DNA of 49,329 nt, from assembly GCF_003011925.2 (NCBI RefSeq), contig NZ_PXXU01000025.1:1-49329 (forward strand). The letters are read 5' to 3'. Positions 31,460 to 38,697 of the stretch are shown here, piece after piece (within the stretch, counting starts at the first letter, position 1; each line of letters starts with the position of its first letter). The stretch comes from Nitrosomonas supralitoralis (lineage in GTDB: Bacteria; Pseudomonadota; Gammaproteobacteria; Burkholderiales; Nitrosomonadaceae). The notes below the pieces were generated by a model, which ran no database searches, had not been told where the DNA came from, and saw only the letters and a list, made by a program, of their open reading frames with translations. Both the position numbers and the translations under genes were made by a program.

Positions 31460-32644
31460 TCAACTGCTATTTTTCTCTACCACATCTTTAACACCGATAA
31501 ACTTCAATAGCTCGTCTTTCTGCTTTAAAGTATCGTTATAACCTAATTCAATTAAATGTCGGCAGAAAGGGGCTTCAAATAATACGTAACTCAATAAAGT
31601 CGATCCATTGGGTCCCATGGCACCAATGGCACGATATAGAGAACGCATGATCCATGGCAAAGTATAGGCATATTTCTGCGCGATCACGTTGATGCCTTCG
31701 CTGGGTGCAATCATCATCGCTTCAACTGGACGCAGCGTAATATTATTTTCTTTAAATGCCGCCGGAGGAATCAGTTTCAGTGTTTCATTTATACGCAGCA
31801 AACGCTCCAGATCGACATCCAGGCTATCGACAAAGATACTGTTCAACGCATGTCCCGCAATCTGCGCAAAAGGAGGATAACTTGAAGTGCTAATACGTTT
31901 AGGCTCACTCGTTACGGGTTTGCGTACACCAATAATCAGCACTTTGTCAGCGCCCAGATGAAGCGCCGGACTAATCGGTGCCATCTGACGCATAGAGCCG
32001 TCCCCAAAAAACTCACGATTCAATTTTACAGCTGGAAAAATGAAGGGTATCGACGAAGAAGCCATTAAATGCTCAATCCCGATTTCAACGGGAACACCCA
32101 GCCGTTGAGCTCTTTTCCAAGGCATGACTTCTCTTGCTGCTTGATAAAAAGTCACCGACTGTCCCGAAGTATAACCCCATGCAGTCAACCCCAGGGCATG
32201 TAACGAACCGGAACGAATACAATGTTGAATTGTGCGGAAAGAAAAACTGTTTTTTAACAATGCTTCCAAGGGAGCATTATCCAGCAGAGAGATCGGATTA
32301 TGCTGACCATATTCACTCGAGACTAAAGATAGCATGCATCGCAAAGTGTTATGAATCACACCGCCCAGATCAGATCGGTAAATCTGATTAACATGAAAGT
32401 TTGACCAGACATCCTCTAAATGTGCCACACCCTCAGCAAAATTATTAGCAGAAACTGCGATGCTGGCAGCATTAATGGCGCCTGCTGAAGTTCCACAAAT
32501 AACAGGAAACGGATTACGCGACTTATCCGGCAGCAGCTCAGCAATAGCGCGTAATACGCCTACTTGATAAGCTGCACGCGCACCGCCCCCGGTCAGAACA
32601 AGCCCAACCTTCGGTACAACTAGATCTTGCTTTTTTTCATGCAC
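31460..32644 (-). CDS. Patatin-like phospholipase
   Basis: Serine acyl hydrolase of the patatin family, 394 residues. It has the glycine-rich oxyanion motif TGGGARAAYQVGVL near the N-terminus, the nucleophile motif GTSAG and the catalytic Asp in FFGDGSMRQ. No signal peptide. The C-terminal 150 residues are not part of the core fold and include a basic helical region (PWIMRSLYRAIGAM). The GTG at 32642-32644 is used because no ATG is nearby in frame; it overlaps the end of the preceding 85-residue gene by 8 bases, so translation is coupled. Bacterial members act on phospholipids or storage lipids; the substrate here is unknown. Confidence 0.88.
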   Translation of the reverse strand: MHEKKQDLVVPKVGLVLTGGGARAAYQVGVLRAIAELLPDKSRNPFPVICGTSAGAINAASIAVSANNFAEGVAHLEDVWSNFHVNQIYRSDLGGVIHNTLRCMLSLVSSEYGQHNPISLLDNAPLEALLKNSFSFRTIQHCIRSGSLHALGLTAWGYTSGQSVTFYQAAREVMPWKRAQRLGVPVEIGIEHLMASSSIPFIFPAVKLNREFFGDGSMRQMAPISPALHLGADKVLIIGVRKPVTSEPKRISTSSYPPFAQIAGHALNSIFVDSLDVDLERLLRINETLKLIPPAAFKENNITLRPVEAMMIAPSEGINVIAQKYAYTLPWIMRSLYRAIGAMGPNGSTLLSYVLFEAPFCRHLIELGYNDTLKQKDELLKFIGVKDVVEKNSS

Positions 32645-32894
32645 GGACTGCAGTAACTGACTTCACTTTTTCCAACGCATCCTGTAAGGTCTCTTCCGGC
32701 AAGTTATTTAGCGATCGGGATAAAATTTTGGCCGCCTGGCAAGCCGATACTGGCAGCACATTACTGTCCAATTTGGCCACAAACATGGCAGCAGCTCCTG
32801 TGGCATCCAGCAGAAATTGACGTTCACTCATTAAAATCTCCATCTCTTCACGTATCATGGAAACTTCCTGTGCTCTTAGTATAGTATTCGGCAT
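32637..32894 (-). CDS. Hypothetical 85-residue protein, coupled to patatin
   Basis: Unrecognised small soluble protein. Mostly helical, with an acidic N-terminal stretch (MIREEMEILMSERQFLLDAT) and a C-terminal helix (LPEETLQDALEKVKSVTA). One cysteine, no signal peptide or membrane segment. The ATG has AAGGA seven bases upstream, and the stop codon lies within the first codons of the patatin gene. That arrangement strongly suggests a real gene and a functional link with the lipase, for example as a regulator or lipid-body partner, but nothing proves the role. Confidence 0.7.
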   Translation of the reverse strand: MPNTILRAQEVSMIREEMEILMSERQFLLDATGAAAMFVAKLDSNVLPVSACQAAKILSRSLNNLPEETLQDALEKVKSVTAVRA

Positions 32895-33044
32895 ATATTA
32901 TTCCTTAAAACATTGATACAGTATGCAACCTTTCAAGCAATATACCAGAACTCTAATTCATTTAAGTTTTAAACTCTATGCTGTTTGTTGCTCTATTCTT
33001 TCAATTTCAAGTCCCATTAATCTGTAATAACTCCGCGATACACT

Positions 33045-34007
33045 ATGAACAATCATTCACCTACCGTACTATACCCCGAAATCGAACCTTATAGCCAAGG
33101 AAGATTACCCTTGGACGAAACTCATACCATGTATTGGGAAGAATCCGGCCACCCTGCTGGAATTCCTGCTATCTTTCTGCATGGCGGACCTGGATCCGGA
33201 TCAACCCCGACGCACCGGCGTTTCTTTGATCCAGCCTATTATCGCATAATCATTTACGATCAAAGGGGTGCAGGACGATCGACTCCACTCGGTGAAATTC
33301 GAGAGAATACCACCCCTCACCTGATTCACGATCTGGAATTACTCAGACAACACCTTGGAATTGATCGATGGCTGGTATTTGGAGGCTCCTGGGGTAGCAC
33401 ATTGGCAATTGCCTATGGCGAAGCACACCCTGAACGCTGCCTGGGCCTTATTCTGAGGGGAATTTTTCTTTGTCGCAAACAGGAAATCGATTGGTTTCTT
33501 TACGGGTTGCGCAATTTGTTTCCCGAAGCTTGGCATAATTTAGTTGAGCCACTATCAGAGGCGGAACGCAAAGATATTCTTTCGGCTTATTATCAGCGTT
33601 TGATGAACCCTGATCCAGCCATCCATATGCCTGCCGCGCGCACCTGGAGTACCTACGAAGGATCGTGCTCTACACTCTTACCGAGCCCTGCTACCGTCAG
33701 TTATTTTGCCAGTGATACTGTCGCGTTGGGGCTAGCACGCATGGAAGCGCATTATTTTAGCCACAACATTTTCCTGCCAGAAAACTCATTACTGGAAAAC
33801 GTACACAAACTCCACAACATTCCCGCCACCATTGTACAGGGACGCTATGATGCAGTCTGCCCGATCGTCAGTGCTGATGATTTGCATCAGGCATGGCCAC
33901 AAGCTGAGTACATTATTATTGATGACGCCGGACACTCGGCTTGGGAACCCGGCATACAATCAGCTTTGATCAAAACCACCGATCGATTTAAAACGCTAAT
34001 CAAATAA
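33045..34007 (+). CDS. pip: Proline iminopeptidase
   Basis: Alpha/beta hydrolase cleaving N-terminal proline from peptides (peptidase family S33), 320 residues. The oxyanion loop HGGPGSGS and the nucleophile elbow GGSWGSTLA are clear, with DQRGAGRS between them; the Asp and His of the triad are in GRYDAVCP and AGHSAWEP. It is cytoplasmic, with no signal peptide. Divergent from the 85-residue/patatin pair and convergent with cysH. Confidence 0.94.
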   Translation: MNNHSPTVLYPEIEPYSQGRLPLDETHTMYWEESGHPAGIPAIFLHGGPGSGSTPTHRRFFDPAYYRIIIYDQRGAGRSTPLGEIRENTTPHLIHDLELLRQHLGIDRWLVFGGSWGSTLAIAYGEAHPERCLGLILRGIFLCRKQEIDWFLYGLRNLFPEAWHNLVEPLSEAERKDILSAYYQRLMNPDPAIHMPAARTWSTYEGSCSTLLPSPATVSYFASDTVALGLARMEAHYFSHNIFLPENSLLENVHKLHNIPATIVQGRYDAVCPIVSADDLHQAWPQAEYIIIDDAGHSAWEPGIQSALIKTTDRFKTLIK

Positions 34008-34052
34008 TCTACTGACAGTCACATCAAACACAACTGCATACGGGTTAGAAAG

Positions 34053-34769
34053 CTAAAGATGCAAGCCGCATTCAGTCTTCGGTTTTCCAACCCAACGACC
34101 ACTGCGGCCTTCACCCTTAACGGTACAATGCGTACAACCTATCGAAGCATACCCTTCTGCCACAAGTGGATGAAAAGGTAACTTATGCTCGAGAATATAG
34201 GCATCACGCTCTTCACGAGTTACATCAATCATCGGATTAAATTTGATAATTCCACGACGTTCTTCAAAAATATTTAAACTAGCACGATGGTCCGTTTGCC
34301 AATTCATCAAACTGGAAACCCAAATATCGAAATTGGGCTTAATTTCTTCCAGTGGATTAATCTTATTAATCGAACAGCAAAGATCCGGATCTACCTCATA
34401 CAGTTTTTCTTTTTTACTATATATATGTTGATAACCATCCGCTCTCAGATCCTTAACTTTTAGATGATACAACCCGACTAAATAATCCCGATATAACAAG
34501 GTTTCTGGAAAATGAAAACCAGTATCCACAAAAAAAACAACTTGCTCTGGGCGAATTCTGGAAATAATGTGCAAAAAATAAGCAGAAGTTGCTGCAAAAG
34601 AGGATGTCACCATTACTTTCTCAGGGTGAAAATCCGTATAAAGATTATGTAATCGTTGCTCGAAATTGAGCGGACGGTAACGATCATTCAGTTCGCTAAT
34701 AGCCTGCGTACTTAGGCCGGCACTATTACTGTTAACGGGTTCTTGGATTACAGTTGCTACTTCAGACAT
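34053..34769 (-). CDS. cysH: Adenylyl-sulfate (APS) reductase, iron-sulfur type
   Basis: Reduces activated sulfate to sulfite for cysteine synthesis. 238 residues with the PP-loop nucleotide-binding region (VMVTSSFAATSAYFLH, FFVDTGFHFPET). Two cysteine pairs, C131-C132 and C212-x-x-C215, would bind the 4Fe-4S cluster found in the APS-using enzymes but absent from E. coli-type PAPS reductases. The catalytic C234 is in the C-terminal ECGLHL. ATG at 34767-34769. Other sulfate-assimilation genes are not in the window. Confidence 0.93.
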   Translation of the reverse strand: MSEVATVIQEPVNSNSAGLSTQAISELNDRYRPLNFEQRLHNLYTDFHPEKVMVTSSFAATSAYFLHIISRIRPEQVVFFVDTGFHFPETLLYRDYLVGLYHLKVKDLRADGYQHIYSKKEKLYEVDPDLCCSINKINPLEEIKPNFDIWVSSLMNWQTDHRASLNIFEERRGIIKFNPMIDVTREERDAYILEHKLPFHPLVAEGYASIGCTHCTVKGEGRSGRWVGKPKTECGLHL

Positions 34770-35369
34770 AAAATTTCTCTTTTTTAATTAATTCCAGATA
34801 CTAAAATGATTAATTCAAACTAGTTCAGTTTGCATTCACAACATGCCTAACTATACACCAACAAAAACGCAAGCATGAAACCATCCTGCCTTTAGCTCCA
34901 ATCAAGCAGGCCGTTGGAAAACGTTTTAGAGGCAACCGATACAAGGCAAAAGCAGGCGAAAAAGCGCAGTTTATGCTTAATAAATGAGCATTTTGAGCCT
35001 GTATTTAACACCGTAGCAACAACGCAGATAGTTTTTCAACGGTCTACTAATGAGTATCCAGCATGCTATAAAACACACCACCTACTGCACTGTAGTCGTT
35101 GATACTGCCCAAAGCGCACCTGTCATCAATATTTTGTCGGCAAACATAAAAAAATAACTAAATTTAGTAAATTCTTAATCACTAGCCGGTATGTTTGACA
35201 CTCCAGCTGGTTTACGGTATTTTTAATTAGGGCGTTTATTTAATTTTCCTGTGCGCCAAGCCATAACGGTCTTACGCCAACACAATTATTAGCATCTCTT
35301 TTTCATATCTGAGTCCACTTTGTACTGTGCTCAAATAACAAAGAATCTTTACGTAAAAATATACTTGTT
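34770..35369. other. 600-base intergenic region with a MITE-like repeat
   Basis: Holds the cysH promoter side, the inverted-repeat element at 34908-35046, and about 320 bases of AT-rich DNA before the retropepsin-like gene. A frame at 34914-35102 lies inside the repeat and is not considered a gene. Confidence 0.5.
34908..35046. mobile_element. MITE-like element with inverted ends
   Basis: The left end AGGCCGTTGGAAAAC and the right end GTTTTTCAACGGTCT are inverted copies (13 of 15-16 positions). They enclose about 110 bases containing ACCGATACAAGGCAAAAGCA and AATGAGCATTTTGAG. The size, ends and non-coding content fit a miniature inverted-repeat transposable element. No clear target duplication is visible. 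Related short repeats with TTTTTCAAC ends are, to my recollection, common in proteobacterial intergenic DNA. Confidence 0.55.
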
Positions 35370-35906
35370 ATGAAATCACAAAAAACCAACCTGTTTTATT
35401 TTATTTTTCTATTTATAGGAACAGTTACTTTTTTTGCTTCAACGCCTGTTATAGCAAACAAGTCCGTATATGGATATCTTGAACCTGTAACGCTGACACC
35501 TGACAAGATTACACTGACAGCAAAACTGGATACAGGCGCGGAGACCGCTTCAATATCTGCAAAGGACATTCAGCTATATGAAAAAAAAGGTGAAGAGTAT
35601 GTGAAGTTTAAAGTTTCTCATCCCAATTTGGAACAAACACTCCACTACAATTTACCCATTGTCCGTCATTCAAAAATAAAAAGGCGCGCTATCGATGGGA
35701 TTAATAATAAAAAATTCCATTCACGCCCTGTAGTAAATATAGAAATATACTTTGATGGCAAACCCCATAAAATAATGGTCAATCTGATTGATCGCTCCAA
35801 TTTCTCAACCCCCATGCTTCTGGGCAGAAAAGCATTAGAAAAAGTTGATGCCATTGTTGACAGCACCGTAGCAAATACACTGCTATCAAAAAACGAAAGA
35901 TATTAA
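35370..35906 (+). CDS. Retropepsin-like Zn-protease family protein (RimB-like), exported
   Basis: 178-residue member of the family annotated as ATP-dependent zinc protease (PF05618), now regarded as retropepsin-like aspartic proteases. Signal peptide at residues 1-29 (IFLFIGTVTFFASTPVIA). The active-site motif is in TAKLDTGAETASISA, and LLGRKALEK is the second conserved segment. Some relatives process proteins with RimK-made poly-glutamate tails, but this copy has a signal peptide and no rimK nearby, so the target is likely in the envelope. Monocistronic. Confidence 0.85.
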   Translation: MKSQKTNLFYFIFLFIGTVTFFASTPVIANKSVYGYLEPVTLTPDKITLTAKLDTGAETASISAKDIQLYEKKGEEYVKFKVSHPNLEQTLHYNLPIVRHSKIKRRAIDGINNKKFHSRPVVNIEIYFDGKPHKIMVNLIDRSNFSTPMLLGRKALEKVDAIVDSTVANTLLSKNERY

Positions 35907-36054
35907 TAAATAATCAGGCAATCTGTAGCATCTTGAGTGAGATGCGATAAAGATATCAATGAAATTCCACAGATCCAATAGTAAAGCGCAGGCAAAACCA
36001 TTTTTCGGATTCTGTTTTGGTCGAAAGAACCACCGAAATTGCGACCATCTAGAA

Positions 36055-36144
36055 ACGGATAACTATACAATGAGAGAGATTGCAGATGCGTTTGGTTTTC
36101 ATTACGTACTGTCCGTCGGTTTTTTTAAAAAGGCTGAGAAATAA
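36055..36144 (+). pseudogene. C-terminal relic of an IS200-like/REP-associated transposase
   Basis: The translated segment D-N-Y-T-M-R-E-I-A-D-A-F-G-F-H-Y followed by a degraded ...FFKKAEK-stop matches the C-terminal tail seen in REP-associated tyrosine transposases (usual form YTMREIADxFGxHYxTVSRxVKxxE). The catalytic part is absent upstream, and the TVSR part is out of frame (ACT GTC CGT CGG reads T-V-R-R one frame over), so at least two small indels have occurred. Assignment rests on the short tail only. Confidence 0.5.
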
Positions 36145-36198
36145 GAAATATTTCATCGCAAACCTGATACTTTCTATTACTAATGAAGATTTCCAAGC

Positions 36199-36747
36199 AT
36201 GAATAAAGCATTCACCAAAGAGAAAGATGACGACGATGATCTTGACGACACACCGAAGTTACCGCAGGGTGTAAAGAATTACATCACGCCAGCAGGATAT
36301 CAACGTTTGAGAGAGGAATTTGACCAGTTGTGGAAAGTGGAACGTCCGGAGCTGGTCAAAACCATTACCTGGGCAGCTTCCAATGGTGACCGTTCAGAAA
36401 ATGGTGATTACATCTACGGCAAAAAGCGCTTACGCGAAATTGATCGTCGCCTACGTTTTTTATCCAAACGCCTGGATAATGCTGAAGTAGTTGACCCTGC
36501 GCAGCGCGGTGAATGCGACCAGGTTTTTTTTGGTGCCACCGTGACGGTCTGCAATGTACGAGGCGAGAGCCAAACATACAGCATTGTCGGCATGGACGAA
36601 ACCGAACCCGGGTGCGGTCGCATCAGTTGGATTTCACCTCTGGCCAAGGCATTGCTCAAGACGCGAGAAGGTGATGTAGTGACGTTGCATACACCGGGAG
36701 GAGTGGAAGAACTGGAAGTAATTGAGGTTTATTATGAAGCGTTGTGA
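36199..36747 (+). CDS. greB: Transcription elongation factor GreB
   Basis: Binds the RNA polymerase secondary channel and stimulates cleavage of backtracked RNA. 182 residues: coiled coil with the acidic tip motif NGDRSENGDYIYGKKRLREI carrying the Asp/Glu that bind catalytic magnesium, then the FKBP-like C-terminal domain (ISWISPLAKALLKTREGDVV). A distinctive acidic N-terminal extension (KDDDDDLDD) precedes the usual start. GreB rather than GreA by the RLRFLSKRLDNAEVVDP signature. Confidence 0.94.
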   Translation: MNKAFTKEKDDDDDLDDTPKLPQGVKNYITPAGYQRLREEFDQLWKVERPELVKTITWAASNGDRSENGDYIYGKKRLREIDRRLRFLSKRLDNAEVVDPAQRGECDQVFFGATVTVCNVRGESQTYSIVGMDETEPGCGRISWISPLAKALLKTREGDVVTLHTPGGVEELEVIEVYYEAL

Positions 36748-37171
36748 AATCTAAATACCCGAGGTCAGGTATTGATTTATTTCTATGGAATCGCTTTCAA
36801 TCAAATGATTCTGCCATAGATGATATCTTTGGCTCGTTCTGAACTTCAAATATTGAAGTCCTTTTGAATTAACGTCTATGTTCGATTGTTGACTGAAGAG
36901 ATAGAGTTTTTTCGATCCGCGTTTGCCATCCAAGTTGAATAAAGCACCCCGCCGCAAGCAGCGGGGTATTAACTACGCTCTTCATTCTGCTGGTTTTCAA
37001 CCAGCTTTCGCCCCAAGGGGCGGGGAATTAAACCCGGAAGAGATTAAAAAATTATTTTACCTTGAGTGATGCAGCTTTTTTATGATACTGAAGACGAAGA
37101 ATGTGAGTTTACACCATGATCACGAGTTTCTATAACAGAAAAATTGGTGGAAAAATCGCCGCTTGAATGGC
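36748..37171. other. Intergenic region after greB with hairpin array
   Basis: 424 bases. A small hairpin AATACC/GGTATT lies right after greB, then AT-rich DNA, then three close hairpins at 36947-37022. A minus-strand frame at 36751-36957 has no recognisable features and ends in the repeat, so it is not called. Confidence 0.5.
36947..37036. repeat. REP-like hairpin cluster (three stem-loops)
   Basis: Three inverted repeats in 76 bases: CCCCGC-CGCAAGCA-like loop-GCGGGG (36947-36966), GCTGGTT-TTC-AACCAGC (36989-37005) and CGCCCC-AA-GGGGCG (37009-37022). The first and third end in almost the same tail, GCGGGGTATTAA-C and GCGGGGAATTAAAC. The GC-rich palindromes with a shared tail resemble REP/BIME units, and a REP-type transposase relic lies 0.8 kb away on the other side of greB. 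Confidence 0.6.
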
Positions 37172-37600
37172 TTAATAGTTGTAACTGAAAGTGGTATTCA
37201 AATGCTGTCTCAAGGATTCACCGGTCTGTTCTGAATATAATAACTGCAATCGGTCTCCATTAGCCGCAAAAAATGCCAAAGCTGCCGGACCGAATCCATG
37301 GCTGTCCGCAAACCGTTTACCTTCTGGCGTATTGATATCAGCCACAATAAATGCAACACGCTCCTCGAAATCGTCTCTCACTGCATTCATGGCAACCATG
37401 GTGTCGGCACTTTGAAGTACATTGCCGTCATGCACCAATACCAGCGCTTTGGTTCCCTGACCTATAACCGAAAGATCCTGCGAGAATCCTCGTGGCAGGA
37501 GACTCACTGCAATGACGATGACCAACAATATGAATGAAAATGTAATCAGTTTGGGCCAAATATTTTTCTTTTTGTGCGATGTATTATTCAGGGTGGACAT
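37172..37600 (-). CDS. Membrane-anchored thioredoxin-fold protein without cysteines
   Basis: Unrecognised 142-residue protein. A Lys-rich N-terminus is followed by one membrane segment (about residues 17-35, LITFSFILLVIVIAVSLL), placing the rest in the periplasm. The remaining 100 residues read like a thioredoxin fold: ALVLVHDG strand, a helix, VAFIVADINTPEGKRFADSHGFGPAALAFFAANGD, with the G-P-A-A turn where the cis-Pro loop would be. There is no cysteine anywhere, so it cannot be a redox enzyme; a binding or scaffolding role is more likely. It lies 136 bases downstream of secF on the same strand. Confidence 0.7.
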   Translation of the reverse strand: MSTLNNTSHKKKNIWPKLITFSFILLVIVIAVSLLPRGFSQDLSVIGQGTKALVLVHDGNVLQSADTMVAMNAVRDDFEERVAFIVADINTPEGKRFADSHGFGPAALAFFAANGDRLQLLYSEQTGESLRQHLNTTFSYNY

Positions 37601-37736
37601 TTTTATTTTCTCTTTGGGTTGTTAACAACTTTTTGCTAGATTCATGCAATTGCAACGAGTCTTGTGAAATAGCATGTGCGGATTCTTGCGATTTGTTGAT
37701 TGTCACGCATAAAGACAGAAAGTCATCAGGGCACTC

Positions 37737-38675
37737 TTATACAACGGCTCCATCATTTTCCAGAGGCTTTTTCTCTAGCTTAACAAGATCCTCGCGCTTG
37801 ACTCCAAGAAGTATGACGATAGAACTGCCAACCATAATTGAGGAGTAAATTCCAAATAGTATGCCGATTGTCAGGGCTAACGAGAAATAATAAAGTACTT
37901 CTCCGCCAAATAAGAGCATTGCGATTACAACCATTTGTGTACTGCCGTGCGTGATAATCGTACGCGACATGGTTTGTGTGATCGCGCTATCAATTACTTG
38001 AGTCACTGAAGCCTTGCGAAGCTTACGGAAATTTTCTCGAATACGGTCAAAAATAACTACCGATTCGTTAACTGAGTAACCCAGTATTGCTAAAACTGCG
38101 GCTAAAACCGTCAATGAAAATTCCCATTGAAAGAAGGCAAAGAAACCGAGAATAATAATGACATCATGCAAGTTTGCAACAATACCGGCAATGCCAAACT
38201 TCCATTCAAATCGCATGGCCAAGTATGCGACGATACCTAATGAAACGAATAACAAGGCGAGAGCGCCATTTTCTAATAATTCTTGACCTACCTGGGGACC
38301 AACAAATTCTACTCGCCTCATCTCAACTGAAGGATCAGCTTCCCGCAGTGCATTTAAAACAATTTCGGATAATTGGGCGCTGGAAAACTCTGGCTTAATG
38401 GGTAGTCGTATTAAAACTTCACGAGAGGTACCAAAGTTTTGCACACTCGCATCCGGCATCTCCAGAGCTGTTAAAACACCTCGTATTTTTTCCAAGTCTG
38501 CCGTTTGACTATAGCCAATTTCAAGTACTGTTCCGCCTGTGAAATCCACACCCAGGTTGAGACCTTTTGTCGAGATAAAAAAAACGGAAAGAATAAACGT
38601 TGCTATCGATATGATTGCACCCACCCGTCTCCATTTCATGAAGGGAATATCACGCTCAAATCTAAATAGTTCCAT
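37737..38675 (-). CDS. secF: Protein translocase subunit SecF
   Basis: RND-like inner-membrane partner of SecD that uses the proton gradient to drive late steps of Sec export. 312 residues with six membrane segments and one large periplasmic domain (about residues 38-130). Conserved GVDFTGGTVLEI and the GYSVNESVVIFDRIREN segment in the fourth membrane region are present. It lies 22 bases downstream of secD. Confidence 0.96.
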   Translation of the reverse strand: MELFRFERDIPFMKWRRVGAIISIATFILSVFFISTKGLNLGVDFTGGTVLEIGYSQTADLEKIRGVLTALEMPDASVQNFGTSREVLIRLPIKPEFSSAQLSEIVLNALREADPSVEMRRVEFVGPQVGQELLENGALALLFVSLGIVAYLAMRFEWKFGIAGIVANLHDVIIILGFFAFFQWEFSLTVLAAVLAILGYSVNESVVIFDRIRENFRKLRKASVTQVIDSAITQTMSRTIITHGSTQMVVIAMLLFGGEVLYYFSLALTIGILFGIYSSIMVGSSIVILLGVKREDLVKLEKKPLENDGAVV

Positions 38676-38697
38676 AGTTGTATTCCTTAATATCGGG

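Noticed and set aside
34914..35102. 62-codon frame inside the MITE-like element
   Set aside because: It spans the inverted repeat end and has no ribosome site, motif or plausible composition.
36751..36957. Minus-strand frame downstream of greB
   Set aside because: It begins within a REP-like hairpin and has no recognisable domain or start site.
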